64,000 bases of DNA, taken from the NCBI RefSeq assembly GCF_017922435.1, contig NZ_VDEZ01000002.1:558001-622000 (forward strand), written 5' to 3'. The DNA is from Thalassospira sp. ER-Se-21-Dark (GTDB taxonomy: Bacteria > Pseudomonadota > Alphaproteobacteria > Rhodospirillales > Thalassospiraceae). Every line of letters starts with the position of its first letter. Position 1 is the stretch's first letter. A program made the position numbers and the translations under genes. Positions 33,582 through 42,741 of this stretch are shown one piece after another. The notes under the pieces were generated by a model. That model did no database searches and had not been told where the DNA came from. It saw only the letters and a list, made by a program, of their open reading frames with translations.

Positions 33582-35177
33582 GTGTCGGATACGATGCATC
33601 AAATGCACGGCGCTGGGGAAACCGGTGCCGTGCAACCCGCTATTGAACTGCGCGGTATAGACAAGCGGTTCGGTGCGGTACATGCCAATAAAGAAATCGA
33701 CCTTAAGGTCGACAAGGGAACTATCCACGGAATCGTGGGCGAAAATGGGGCTGGTAAATCGACCCTGATGAGTATTCTGTATGGCTTTTATCAGGCCGAT
33801 GCAGGAACCATTCACGTCGACGGCAAGCTCTGTGAAATCAACGGATCAGAAGACGCGATCGCGGTCGGGATCGGGATGGTTCACCAGCATTTCATGTTGG
33901 TTGAGACGTTTTCGGTGCTTGAAAACGTTATCCTTGGCGTCGAAGGTGGTGCTGTTCTGCGCGACGGTGTGGAAAAGGCACGCGAAGAACTCAAACGTCT
34001 TGAACGCGAATATTCGCTCAATATTGATCCGGACGCTACGGTGGGTGATCTTTCGGTTGGGCTCCAGCAACGCGTGGAAATCCTGAAGGCGCTCTATCGC
34101 GGGGCGGAAATTCTTATTCTGGATGAGCCGACCGGTGTTTTGACACCGCAAGAAGCTGATCATCTTTTCAGAATTCTTGATACCCTGAAAGAACAGGGCA
34201 AGACGGTTGTTCTGATTACCCACAAACTGCGCGAAATCATGGCCGCAACGGACAATGTTTCCGTCATGCGCCAAGGCGCAATGGTGGCGCATCGCAAAAC
34301 AGCCGAAACCAGCCCGGAAGAACTGTCGGAATTAATGGTCGGCCGTAAGGTATTGCTACGCCTTGAAAAAGGTGAATCCAATCCGGCTGCGACCGCGCTT
34401 AAAGTCGATAATCTTTGTGTTGATAATGCGCAGGGCGTTCGTAAGGTCAAAAATGCGACCTTTACGGTGCGCGCAGGCGAAATTGTCGGCATTGCCGGGG
34501 TATCTGGCAACGGGCAGAGTGAGCTACTTGAAGCGCTTGGTGGAATCAGATCTGCCAGCGAAGGGACCGTGGAACTAAACGGGCAAGATGTAACGCCCGG
34601 CAAAGGGGTCGATGCCGCTGAGCTTCGTCGTCGCGGTGTCGCGCATGTGCCCGAGGACCGCCATCGCATGGCGATGGTCACGGCCTTTTCAGCCAAAGAG
34701 GCCGCCATTCTTGGTTATGAAGATGATCCTGCCTATCAAAAGGGCGGGCTTTTGGACTGGGATGCGATTTCGGCTGCCACAGCCAATATGATGTCGGAAT
34801 TTGACGTTCGTCCGGACAATCCGGATTTGAAAGCAGCCAATTTCTCGGGCGGTAATCAGCAGAAGCTTGTTCTGGCGCGTGAAATCATGCGTGATCCGGA
34901 ATTGCTTCTGGTGGGCCAGCCGACCCGTGGTGTCGATATCGGTGCCATTGAATTCATTCACAAACGTATTGTCGCCATGCGGGATGCTGGCAAAGCCGTC
35001 CTTTTGGTGTCAGTGGAGCTTGACGAGATTATGTCGCTTGCCGACCGCATTCTGGTGATGTGCGATGGGGCCATCATTGGTGAAGTTGCCGCATCCGAGG
35101 CCAACGAACGCGTGCTTGGTTTGATGATGGCGGGCGTTGACCCAAATGAAGCCAAGGCAGCGGAGGGGCAGGCATGA
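33582..35177 (+). CDS. Double-domain ABC transporter ATPase for nucleosides
   Basis: This 531-residue protein fuses two ABC ATPase domains, as in sugar and nucleoside importers of the NupA/YufO or RbsA type. The first domain has a normal Walker A GENGAGKST, a signature read as LSVGLQQR, and Walker B ILILDEP. The second has a degenerate P-loop GVSGNGQSE, signature FSGGNQQK and LLLVGQPTRG in place of the Walker B Glu, the common asymmetric pattern of this class. It starts with GTG at 33582 after GGGG about 6 bases upstream. The downstream permease overlaps its stop by four bases. Confidence 0.93.
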   Translation: MSDTMHQMHGAGETGAVQPAIELRGIDKRFGAVHANKEIDLKVDKGTIHGIVGENGAGKSTLMSILYGFYQADAGTIHVDGKLCEINGSEDAIAVGIGMVHQHFMLVETFSVLENVILGVEGGAVLRDGVEKAREELKRLEREYSLNIDPDATVGDLSVGLQQRVEILKALYRGAEILILDEPTGVLTPQEADHLFRILDTLKEQGKTVVLITHKLREIMAATDNVSVMRQGAMVAHRKTAETSPEELSELMVGRKVLLRLEKGESNPAATALKVDNLCVDNAQGVRKVKNATFTVRAGEIVGIAGVSGNGQSELLEALGGIRSASEGTVELNGQDVTPGKGVDAAELRRRGVAHVPEDRHRMAMVTAFSAKEAAILGYEDDPAYQKGGLLDWDAISAATANMMSEFDVRPDNPDLKAANFSGGNQQKLVLAREIMRDPELLLVGQPTRGVDIGAIEFIHKRIVAMRDAGKAVLLVSVELDEIMSLADRILVMCDGAIIGEVAASEANERVLGLMMAGVDPNEAKAAEGQA

Positions 35178-36292
35178 GCAAAACTGTCGAACTGCCGCGC
35201 TGGATTGATGTGGGCGCGTTGCCTTTGCTGAATCTGCTGCTTGCCCTTGTTGTGTCCGGGCTTGTGGTTCTGGCGATTGGTGAAAACCCGGTTCAGGTGG
35301 TTGAAATCCTGCTTTATGGCGCGTTTGGCTATGAAGAGGCTTGGGGTTATACGCTTTATTACACCACCAACTTCATCTTTACCGGCCTTGCCTTTGCCGT
35401 CGCGTTCCATTGCGGGCTGTTTAACATCGGCGCCGAAGGGCAGGCCTATATCGGTGGCCTTGGTGTGACGTTGGCCGCCCTTTATCTCGATTTCCTGCCA
35501 TTCCCGATCATGCTGGTTGTGGCGATGTTGGCGGCGATGATTTTTGGCGCGGCGTGGGCTTATATCCCGGCCTACTTGCAGGCGCGGCGCGGATCGCACG
35601 TCGTGATCACGACGATCATGTTCAACTTCATCGCCTCATCACTGATGGTCTACCTGCTGGTCAATGTGCTTCGTCCGGAAGGGTCGATGACGCCCGAAAG
35701 CGAACAGATCGCCGAACATTTGCGATTGCCATTTATTCACGACATTGCAGGTGCGCTTGGCATTGAAATGGCGTCAAGCCCGCTGAACCTGTCATTTGTT
35801 TATGCCATCGTCATCAGCGTGATGGTCTGGCTGTTTATCTGGCATACCCGTTGGGGCTATGCCATCCGGACAGTCGGTGCCAATGCTGTGGCGGCAACCT
35901 ATGCTGGGCTTGAACCCGGGCGTTTTATCATCATTGCGATGATGATCTCAGGTGCGCTGTCATCCTTTGTGGCGCTAAACGAAGTCATGGGTGTTCAGCA
36001 CCGCCTGTTGATTGATTTTACCGCCGGCTATGGCTTTGTTGGCATTGCTGTAGCGCTGATGGGGCGCAACCATCCGTTTGGCATCTTCCTTGCTGCTTTG
36101 CTATTCGGGATGCTCTATCAGGGCGGGGCGGAGCTTTCATTTGAAATTCCGACGATCTCGAATGATATGGTCGTGGTTATTCAGGGGCTTGTCATCCTGT
36201 TTACCGGTGCGATGGAACACATGTTCCGTCCGCGCGTGACAAAGATCTATACAGCCTGGCGCCTGCGTCAGGACGCCGGGGAGGCCGCATAA
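35174..36292 (+). CDS. Nucleoside ABC transporter permease 1
   Basis: The 372-residue inner-membrane protein belongs to the branched-chain/ribose-type BPD_transp_2 permeases used by nucleoside importers (NupB/YufP type). About ten hydrophobic segments are visible. Hallmarks are FNIGAEGQAYIGGL near residue 85, the TTIMFNFIA block and TVGANAVAATYAGL near 232. It forms the first half of the membrane channel, pairing with the next gene. Start overlaps the ATPase stop (ATGA) and its own stop overlaps the next start by one base (TAATG). Length matches the family. Confidence 0.92.
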   Translation: MSKTVELPRWIDVGALPLLNLLLALVVSGLVVLAIGENPVQVVEILLYGAFGYEEAWGYTLYYTTNFIFTGLAFAVAFHCGLFNIGAEGQAYIGGLGVTLAALYLDFLPFPIMLVVAMLAAMIFGAAWAYIPAYLQARRGSHVVITTIMFNFIASSLMVYLLVNVLRPEGSMTPESEQIAEHLRLPFIHDIAGALGIEMASSPLNLSFVYAIVISVMVWLFIWHTRWGYAIRTVGANAVAATYAGLEPGRFIIIAMMISGALSSFVALNEVMGVQHRLLIDFTAGYGFVGIAVALMGRNHPFGIFLAALLFGMLYQGGAELSFEIPTISNDMVVVIQGLVILFTGAMEHMFRPRVTKIYTAWRLRQDAGEAA

Positions 36293-37263
36293 TGGATACA
36301 TTTCAGCTGATTATCCTGTTGCTGGATGCAACGCTGCGCACCTCGACACCGCTTATTCTTGCGGCCCTGGCCGGGATGTTTTCCGAACGGTCCGGGACGA
36401 TTAACCTTGCCCTTGAAGGCATGATGCTGGGCGGGGCATTTTCGGCTGCTGCGGTTGCATTCTATGTCGGTAGCCCGTGGGTCGGGCTTCTGGCCGCGAT
36501 TGCAACCACGATTGCGCTTTCGCTTCTGCATGGTTTTGCCTGCATCACGCACAAGGGCAACCAAGTGGTTTCGGGCATGGCGATCAATATCCTGATGTCG
36601 GGTCTGACCGCCCTTGTCGGGATTGCACTTTTTGCACAGGGCGGCAAAACGCCAGCGCTTGATAAAGGATCGCGTTTCCAGCCGATCACGTTCCCGGGGG
36701 CCGACGCCGTTCAGGACGTTCCGGTTCTGGGCCTGATCTATTCGGAACTGCTGAGCGGTCATAACATTCTGGTTTATGTCGCCTTCCTTGCCGTTCCGGC
36801 AGCCTGGTGGGTGATGTATCGCACCCGGTTTGGCTTGCGTCTGCGCGCGGTTGGTGAAAACCCGGGGGCTGTTGATACGGCGGGCATTGGCGTTGTCGCC
36901 ATGCGCTATCGCGCCGTAATTTGCAGCGGTGTGCTTGTTGGCATGTCAGGCGCCTATCTTTCAACAGCGCAAGGCGCATCCTTCCTGCAGGACATGACGG
37001 CAGGCAAAGGCTATATTGCGCTGGCGGCCATGGTGTTTGGCAAGTGGCGTCCATTCCCGGCATTGGCAGCTTGCCTTCTGTTTGGCTTCCTTGATGCAGC
37101 AGCCACACGTTTGCAGGGCGTCGTTCTGCCCGGTATTGGCGAAGTTCCGGTCCAATTGGTGCAGGCATTGCCCTATATCCTGACGGTCATTCTTCTGGCC
37201 GGGTTCATTGGCCGGGCTATTCCGCCAAAGGCACTTGGTCGGGCATACGTCAAGGAACGCTAA
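36292..37263 (+). CDS. Nucleoside ABC transporter permease 2
   Basis: The 323-residue permease is the partner of the preceding gene (NupC/YufQ type). It shows the motif SERSGTINLALEGMMLGGAF near the N-terminus, GNQVVSGMAINILMSGL, and AVGENPGAVDTAGIGV in the middle, which form the coupling region of this permease family. About eight to nine membrane segments are predicted. It is the last transport gene before an intercistronic terminator-like hairpin at 37271-37318, after which the salvage enzymes begin. Confidence 0.92.
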   Translation: MDTFQLIILLLDATLRTSTPLILAALAGMFSERSGTINLALEGMMLGGAFSAAAVAFYVGSPWVGLLAAIATTIALSLLHGFACITHKGNQVVSGMAINILMSGLTALVGIALFAQGGKTPALDKGSRFQPITFPGADAVQDVPVLGLIYSELLSGHNILVYVAFLAVPAAWWVMYRTRFGLRLRAVGENPGAVDTAGIGVVAMRYRAVICSGVLVGMSGAYLSTAQGASFLQDMTAGKGYIALAAMVFGKWRPFPALAACLLFGFLDAAATRLQGVVLPGIGEVPVQLVQALPYILTVILLAGFIGRAIPPKALGRAYVKER

Positions 37264-37270
37264 GCTTTTC

Positions 37271-37318
37271 GTGGTTCGGGTCTCGGCCTATGATACAGGC
37301 AGTCCCGAACCACTTTTT
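37271..37318 (+). terminator. Terminator-like hairpin between transport and salvage genes
   Basis: A 10-bp stem GTGGTTCGGG/CCCGAACCAC with an inner GCCT/AGGC stem is followed by TTTTTCC. It would partly separate expression of the importer from cdd-punA-deoA. Confidence 0.75.
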
Positions 37319-37373
37319 CCAAAAATGTGCGCTTTGGTCAGGCGCGATAGGTAATCAAAACAGGATCAAACAA

Positions 37374-37787
37374 ATGGTTGCTCACAAACAGGCTCCGCGC
37401 GATCTGATTGACGCGGCACTTGCGGCTCGTGACAAGGCATATGCCCCTTATTCGAAGTTCTTTGTCGGTGCTGCGTTGCGCACGACCGAGGGCAAGATCA
37501 TTTCAGGCTGCAATGTTGAAAATGCGGCATATCCCGAAGGCGTCTGTGCCGAGGCCGGCGCGATTTCGGCGATGGTGCTGTCAGGGGAAACCCGTTTTGA
37601 CGAGATCGTCGTTGTCGGGCTGGGCGATATCGCCTGTACTCCCTGTGGTGGGTGCCGCCAGAAGATCCGCGAATTCACAGGTCCGGATGCGACCATCTTC
37701 ATCATCAATGATGCCGGTGAAACGCTTCTGACGCTCAGCCGTGAAGAACTTATTCCCCATTCCTTCGGGCCGGAGAACCTCAAATGA
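37374..37787 (+). CDS. cdd: Cytidine deaminase
   Basis: The 137-residue enzyme deaminates cytidine and deoxycytidine to uridine and deoxyuridine. The zinc and catalytic residues are clear: CNVENAAYPEGVCAEAGAI with Cys58 and Glu60, and PCGGCRQ with Cys91 and Cys94. This three-cysteine arrangement is the small homotetrameric type. The start at 37374 follows AGGATCAAACAA; the longer frame from 37290 would begin inside the terminator hairpin and is rejected. It overlaps the next gene by four bases (ATGA). It acts in the cytoplasm on imported nucleosides. Confidence 0.96.
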   Translation: MVAHKQAPRDLIDAALAARDKAYAPYSKFFVGAALRTTEGKIISGCNVENAAYPEGVCAEAGAISAMVLSGETRFDEIVVVGLGDIACTPCGGCRQKIREFTGPDATIFIINDAGETLLTLSREELIPHSFGPENLK

Positions 37788-38590
37788 GCAACGTAAAAGC
37801 AGCGCTTGATGTCATTGCCGCCAAGGCACCGGGTTTCAAGGCAGAAGTCGCATTGGTGCTGGGCAGCGGCCTTGGTGGTGTGGTTGACGCCGTAAGTGAT
37901 GCGATCAGCATTTCTTATGAAGAATTGCCGGGGTTCCCCCGTCCAACTGTCGCAGGACATGGGGGCACACTTGTGCTTGGACGCATTGGCGGTGTTTCCG
38001 TTGCCGTGATGCAGGGGCGGGCGCATTATTACGAGCATGGCCGATCAGATCTGATGGCTGAACCGCTTGAAATTATGCGCGAACTTGGCGCAGAACGTCT
38101 GCTTTTGACCAATGCTGCCGGTTCACTGATCCCTGACGCCGTACCGGGCAGTCTGATGCTGATTACCGATCATATCAGTCTGTTTGGCCCGAACCCATTG
38201 ATCGGCTATCACGGAAACGACCGTTTTGTCGGCATGGATGTGCCTTATGATCCTGAAATCGGGTCTGGGCTGCATGGTGCGGCGGCCAAGCTTGGCATCA
38301 AACTGTTTGAGGGAACCTATTGCTGGTGCACCGGGCCAAGCTTTGAGACGCCAGCTGAAATCCGAGCGCTCAAGATCCTTGGCGCCGATGCGGTCGGCAT
38401 GTCGACCGTGCCGGAAAATATTCTGGCCCGCCGTCTTGGATTCAAGGTCGCCGCAGTTTCAAACATCACCAATCTGGCTGCTGGCATGAGTGCGACACCG
38501 CTTAGCCACGAGCAGACATTGGAAATGTCGAAAGCCGGTTCGGCCAATCTTATCAAGATATTACTGCAATATTTTTCAAGCGCTTCCTGA
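37784..38590 (+). CDS. punA: Purine nucleoside phosphorylase
   Basis: The 268-residue enzyme is of the trimeric (PNP-II, PunA/XapA) class. Markers include ALVLGSGLGG near residue 24, FPRPTVAGHGG with the phosphate-contacting segment, MQGRAHYYEH, LLLTNAAGSL, and GPSFETPAEIR. It cleaves inosine, guanosine and related nucleosides with phosphate to base plus (deoxy)ribose-1-phosphate. The start overlaps the cdd stop. It follows the importer and cdd and precedes deoA in one salvage operon. No phosphopentomutase gene is in the window, so pentose-1-phosphate handling must be encoded elsewhere. Confidence 0.95.
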   Translation: MSNVKAALDVIAAKAPGFKAEVALVLGSGLGGVVDAVSDAISISYEELPGFPRPTVAGHGGTLVLGRIGGVSVAVMQGRAHYYEHGRSDLMAEPLEIMRELGAERLLLTNAAGSLIPDAVPGSLMLITDHISLFGPNPLIGYHGNDRFVGMDVPYDPEIGSGLHGAAAKLGIKLFEGTYCWCTGPSFETPAEIRALKILGADAVGMSTVPENILARRLGFKVAAVSNITNLAAGMSATPLSHEQTLEMSKAGSANLIKILLQYFSSAS

Positions 38591-38649
38591 AGTCGAATGA
38601 CTTCGAGGCTGCTAATTTGAATTAACGACACGTGCGCAGGAGACAGCAC

Positions 38650-39990
38650 ATGCTGCCCCAAGAAATCATTCGCCGGAAACGCGAAGGCGAAGTTCTGACA
38701 GACGCTGAGATTGCCTTTTTCGTCAAGGGCATCACCGATAACAGCATCAGCGAAGGGCAGGTCGCCGCCCTTGCCATGGCAGTGTTCTTTAATGGAATGA
38801 CCATGGACGAACGCGCGGCGCTTACGCGCAACATGCGCGATAGCGGTACGGTTCTGGACTGGAAGGCGCTTGGCCTTGATGGACCGGTGGTGGACAAGCA
38901 TTCGACCGGTGGCGTTGGTGACAAGGTAAGCCTGATGCTGGGGCCGATTGTTGGCGCCTGCGGAGCGTTCGTGCCGATGATTTCCGGCCGTGGCCTTGGC
39001 CATACGGGCGGGACGCTTGACAAGTTTGATTCCATTCCGGGCTATCGCACCACACCAAGTCTTGACGAATTCGCCAAGGTCACCCGTGAAGTCGGCTGCG
39101 CGATTATCGGCCAGACAGCCGATCTGGCACCGGCGGACAAACGGTTTTATGGCATTCGCGACGTGACTGCGACGGTTGAGAGCATCCCTTTGATCACGGC
39201 GTCCATCCTGTCAAAGAAACTGGCAGCCGGGCTTGATAGCCTTGTCATGGATGTGAAATTCGGCTCTGGCGCCTTTATGAACGAGTATGAGCGCGCCCGC
39301 GAACTGGCCGAAAGCATCACCGAAGTTGCCACCCGCAACGGTGTTCCCACGGTCGCACTTCTGACCGATATGGAACAGGTGCTGGGTGACACAGTTGGCA
39401 ATGCACTCGAAATGCAGGAAGCGATCGACTTCCTGACCGGCAAGCATCAGGAGCAACGTGTCTATGACGTCACCATGACGCTGGCGGTAGAAATGCTGAC
39501 CGTGAGTGGTGTGGCGGCCGATGTTTCCGACGGCCTGCGTATGGCCACAGAGGCGCTTGAGAGCGGCAAGGCAGCCGAGACCTTTGGCAAGATGGTATCA
39601 AGTCTTGGTGGTCCTGCGGACTTTGTCGAAAACACCAACAAGTATCTTGAAGCCGCCCCGATGATCAACACGGTAACGACCGCCAAGACCGGCCGTGTTC
39701 TCTCAATGGATGCCAGAAAGGTCGGTCTTGCGCTGGTGTCGCTTAAAGGTGGGCGCACGCGGGCAGATCAGAAGATCGACTTTGCGGTTGGCTTTACCGA
39801 TTTTATCAAGGTTGGACAGCCGGTCTCGGCTGAAACACCAATTTGCCTGGCCCATACCCGTGACGAGGCACAGCTTGAAGAAGCAACCGCCTTGCTGCGT
39901 GAAGCGATTGTGATTGGCGAGGGGGATGCCGATCCGACAGGGACCGAACCAGCTGTACGGGAACGGATCGTGGCACGCAAAAAGGCGTGA
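38650..39990 (+). CDS. deoA: Thymidine phosphorylase
   Basis: The 446-residue enzyme cleaves thymidine to thymine and deoxyribose-1-phosphate. Family marks are [21 protein letters not shown] at the start, [19 protein letters not shown] for phosphate binding, and [19 protein letters not shown] in the pyrimidine nucleoside phosphorylase domain. Lys and Ser contacts in [10 protein letters not shown] follow, and a C-terminal PYNP domain ends the protein. Start 38650 follows GCAGGAGACAGCAC; the ATG at 38632 is less likely. It is the last enzyme of the salvage operon and ends in a strong terminator. It competes with the thymidine kinase at 14118 for thymidine. Confidence 0.95.
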   Translation: MLPQEIIRRKREGEVLTDAEIAFFVKGITDNSISEGQVAALAMAVFFNGMTMDERAALTRNMRDSGTVLDWKALGLDGPVVDKHSTGGVGDKVSLMLGPIVGACGAFVPMISGRGLGHTGGTLDKFDSIPGYRTTPSLDEFAKVTREVGCAIIGQTADLAPADKRFYGIRDVTATVESIPLITASILSKKLAAGLDSLVMDVKFGSGAFMNEYERARELAESITEVATRNGVPTVALLTDMEQVLGDTVGNALEMQEAIDFLTGKHQEQRVYDVTMTLAVEMLTVSGVAADVSDGLRMATEALESGKAAETFGKMVSSLGGPADFVENTNKYLEAAPMINTVTTAKTGRVLSMDARKVGLALVSLKGGRTRADQKIDFAVGFTDFIKVGQPVSAETPICLAHTRDEAQLEEATALLREAIVIGEGDADPTGTEPAVRERIVARKKA

Positions 39991-40008
39991 TTGTCACCAA
40001 GTCAAAAG

Positions 40009-40039
40009 CAAAAAGCCGGGGATGAAACCCGGCTTTTTT
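40009..40039 (+). terminator. Intrinsic terminator after deoA
   Basis: A perfect 10-bp stem AAAAGCCGGG/CCCGGCTTTT with a 7-nt loop ends in a T6 run. Confidence 0.9.
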
Positions 40040-40141
40040 GTTTTCTGCTCTTAACGAAGTTCGCCGCCGGCATTCTGCGTGCATTTGCTTTCGGCGGACA
40101 AGGCTTGCCAAATGGCTCAAGAGAAAGCATTTTGATCAGGA

Positions 40142-40170
40142 ATGAAAATTTTCCAATAAAGATGAAAATT
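40142..40170 (+). promoter_or_regulatory. Direct repeat upstream of the DeoR/GlpR gene
   Basis: ATGAAAATT occurs at 40142-40150 and again at 40162-40170, exactly two helical turns apart, ending 20 bp before the regulator start. The first copy is part of the palindrome GAAAATTTTC. This could be an autoregulatory operator. Confidence 0.35.
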
Positions 40171-40190
40171 GAAAACAGAAGGAGAGAGGC

Positions 40191-40955
40191 ATGGGGAAAC
40201 TGGATCGGCGTCGTAGAGAGATTTTGGAGCTTGTCGCCTCCAACAGCTTTATGACAATTGATACCCTTGCTGAACATTTTTCTGTCACGCCACAAACCAT
40301 CCGACGCGACATCAATGAAATGGCCGAAGAAGGTCTGATTGCCCGCTATCACGGCGGTGCTGCCAGTGTCTCAACCACCGAAAATACCGCCTATACCGAC
40401 CGTCAGGTTCTGAACCTTGGCAGCAAGCGTGAGATTGCAAAGCTGGTGGCGCAACATATCCCTGAAGGCGCGTCTCTGTTTATCAATATCGGAACAACCA
40501 ACGAAGAAGTCGCACATGCGCTTCTGGGTCATAAAAGCCTTAAGATCATTACCAATAACCTGCATGTTGCAGAAATCTGTGCTGCCAATCAGGGCTTTGA
40601 AGTGATCATTGCCGGCGGGGTTGTGCGACAGCGCGATTTTGGTGTCATCGGCGAGGCCACCATTGATTTCATCAACCAGTTCAAGGTCGATTACGCAATT
40701 GTCGGGATATCCGGCGTGGATGAAGATGGTAGCCTAATGGATTTTGATTATCGTGAAGTGCGCGTCGCGCGGGCGATTATTTCAAACGCACGCCAAACAT
40801 TCCTGTGCACGGATGCATCGAAGTTTGGTCGTCGTGCGATGGTGCGCCTGGGACATCTTTCCGAAATCGACGCTCTGTTTACTGATCGTCATCCGGGGCC
40901 GGTTTGGGCGGATGTGATCCGCGAAGCCGACGTTTCGGTCTATACAGCCAACTAG
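40191..40955 (+). CDS. DeoR/GlpR-family transcriptional regulator
   Basis: The 254-residue repressor has the DeoR helix-turn-helix at about 1-60, read as RRREILELVASNSFMTIDTLAEHFSVTPQTIRRDINEMAEEGLIARYHGGA. The DeoRC sensor domain follows (about 78-235), with the sugar-phosphate-binding INIGTTNEEVAHAL and DASKFGRRAMVRLGHL. The wording is closest to GlpR, the glycerol-3-phosphate repressor. No glycerol genes are nearby. Its position after the nucleoside operon hints that it may respond to a sugar phosphate from nucleoside breakdown. GGAGAGAGGC precedes the ATG. Confidence 0.88.
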   Translation: MGKLDRRRREILELVASNSFMTIDTLAEHFSVTPQTIRRDINEMAEEGLIARYHGGAASVSTTENTAYTDRQVLNLGSKREIAKLVAQHIPEGASLFINIGTTNEEVAHALLGHKSLKIITNNLHVAEICAANQGFEVIIAGGVVRQRDFGVIGEATIDFINQFKVDYAIVGISGVDEDGSLMDFDYREVRVARAIISNARQTFLCTDASKFGRRAMVRLGHLSEIDALFTDRHPGPVWADVIREADVSVYTAN

Positions 40956-40984
40956 ATCCGGCACGGGGCAGGGTGTTTGCGCCG

Positions 40985-41803
40985 TTAGCTATAGACGTGG
41001 TCTTCGCGTTTGCCGGTTCGCATGGTGATCGGGCCCTGTGAGGATCCATTCAGCATCTGGGTCAGATGTGCATTATGTGCGTCATCGATATCTTTGGTTT
41101 TACCCGCCCAATAGACTTTGCCGTCATGCATCATCATCAGGTTCTGATAACGGGTGCGGGCAATCTGCATGTCGTTGGTGATTGATATCACCGTGGTCCC
41201 GCGTTGTTCTGCTATCTTGCCAATCATGCGTTCGATATGGTTCGACAGAACCGGATCAAGCCCGGCGGTCGGATTGTCCAGCAACAGGATCGCCGGGTCG
41301 GTGGAAATCGCCCTTGCGACACCAACGCGTTTTTGCATGCCGCCAGACAGATCACTTGGCGTCAGATCCGCACTTTCCGATGCCAGACCGACAAGGCCCA
41401 ATAGATCAAGGGCACGTTCCCGGGCCTCCTTGCGACTGAGAGTACCGGTTTCGATCTGACGAAAGCAGATGTTTTCCCAAACCTTCAGACTGTCAAACAG
41501 TGCATTTTGTTGAAACAGCATGCCAATGCGTTCCGCCCATGCGGCGCGTTTCGGTGCATTGGTTTGACTGACATCATCGCCATCCAACAGGATCTTGCCA
41601 GCATCGGCCCCGTAAATCCCAACTAGGCATTTCATCAGGACACTTTTGCCTGCGGCAGACGGACCAATAATGGCCATGGTTTCGCCCTTCGGAAGATGCA
41701 AGCTGACATCATCAAGGGCAAGCTTGTCGCCAAACCGTTTGCTGAGATTTTCAACCGAGATAAAGGCCGGATGGGTCGCGGAGCTGGTTTCAGGCGTGGT
41801 CAT
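40985..41803 (-). CDS. Orphan MlaF-like ABC transporter ATPase
   Basis: The protein has Walker A IGPSAAGKSVLMKC near residue 43, a Q-loop MLFQQNALFDSLKVWENI, signature LSGGMQKRVGVARAI and Walker B ILLLDNPTAGLDP. The Walker B carries Asn where most ABC ATPases have Glu. The FQQNALFDSL and SGGMQKRVGVARA phrases are typical of the MlaF/Ttg2A phospholipid-trafficking ATPase group. A TTG at 41863 in the same frame would add 20 residues. No mlaE, mlaD or mlaC gene is adjacent, so its permease partner lies elsewhere. The start is uncertain because no strong ribosome-binding site is seen. Confidence 0.8.
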   Translation of the reverse strand: MTTPETSSATHPAFISVENLSKRFGDKLALDDVSLHLPKGETMAIIGPSAAGKSVLMKCLVGIYGADAGKILLDGDDVSQTNAPKRAAWAERIGMLFQQNALFDSLKVWENICFRQIETGTLSRKEARERALDLLGLVGLASESADLTPSDLSGGMQKRVGVARAISTDPAILLLDNPTAGLDPVLSNHIERMIGKIAEQRGTTVISITNDMQIARTRYQNLMMMHDGKVYWAGKTKDIDDAHNAHLTQMLNGSSQGPITMRTGKREDHVYS

Positions 41804-41883
41804 TGGCAATCCGGATGATGAACGTGTTGGGCCGAGTTTCGGCAATTGCGATGGTCTGGGCAAGGATCATTTTTACAAAAATG

Positions 41884-41912
41884 AAAACGGCCCCGCAAAT
41901 GGGGGCCGTTTT
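41884..41912 (-). terminator. Intrinsic terminator of the aap operon
   Basis: A perfect 11-bp stem AAAACGGCCCC/GGGGCCGTTTT with a 7-nt loop is followed on the minus strand by T-rich sequence, 27 bp after the aapP stop. Confidence 0.85.
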
Positions 41913-41938
41913 GCAAAGATCGGGTGTTTGATAACCGA

Positions 41939-42724
41939 TTAATGCGACAGTATCTGGCTGAGGAACAGCTTTGTACGATCGCTTTTCGGGTTATCAAAGA
42001 ACTCCTTCGGACCAGCCATTTCGACGATCTGGCCAGCGTCCATAAAGATCACACGGTCAGCAACCTCTTTGGCGAAGCCCATCTCGTGGGTCACACAAAG
42101 CATGGTCATACCTTCCTTGGCGAGTTCGACCATCACGTCGAGAACTTCCTTGACCATTTCCGGGTCAAGTGCTGAGGTCGGTTCATCAAACAGCATAATT
42201 TTCGGCTGCATGCAGAGCGAACGGGCAATCGCCACACGCTGCTGCTGACCGCCGGAAAGCTGACCCGGGAATTTGTGGGCCTGCTCGGCAATTCGCACAC
42301 GCTCAAGGTAGTGCATGGCCAGTTCGTTGGCTTGCTTCTTGGGCATCTTGCGAACCCAGATCGGGGCCAGCGTCAGGTTTTCCAGCACGGTCATGTGTGG
42401 GAAAAGGTTGAAGTGCTGGAACACCATGCAGACTTCGCGGCGCACGGCTTCGATGTTTTTGACATCGTCGCCAAGCAAGATGCCGTCGACGTAAACTTCA
42501 CCGCTTTGATAGGTTTCAAGGCGGTTCAGGGTGCGGATCAGCGTCGATTTACCTGAGCCGGACGGGCCGCAGATAACGATACGCTCACCTTTGCGAACAG
42601 ACAGGTCAATATCCTGAAGAACATGGAAATTGCCATACCATTTGTTCATCTTGTTGACGGTGATGACATCCTCTTTGGACGGAGGAGGCACAGCGCCGGT
42701 AGTGGGTTCAGTTGCTACAGTCAT
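41939..42724 (-). CDS. aapP: General L-amino-acid ABC transporter ATPase
   Basis: The 261-residue ATPase has Walker [20 protein letters not shown] near residue 53, Q-loop [18 protein letters not shown], signature [19 protein letters not shown], Walker [17 protein letters not shown], and the switch His in [16 protein letters not shown]. This is the polar amino-acid importer type (GlnQ/AapP). It is the last gene of aapJQMP and lies 17 bp after the AapM permease gene. The ATPase energises uptake of a broad range of L-amino acids. Confidence 0.95.
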   Translation of the reverse strand: MTVATEPTTGAVPPPSKEDVITVNKMNKWYGNFHVLQDIDLSVRKGERIVICGPSGSGKSTLIRTLNRLETYQSGEVYVDGILLGDDVKNIEAVRREVCMVFQHFNLFPHMTVLENLTLAPIWVRKMPKKQANELAMHYLERVRIAEQAHKFPGQLSGGQQQRVAIARSLCMQPKIMLFDEPTSALDPEMVKEVLDVMVELAKEGMTMLCVTHEMGFAKEVADRVIFMDAGQIVEMAGPKEFFDNPKSDRTKLFLSQILSH

Positions 42725-42741
42725 TGTTTTTTCCTCACTCC

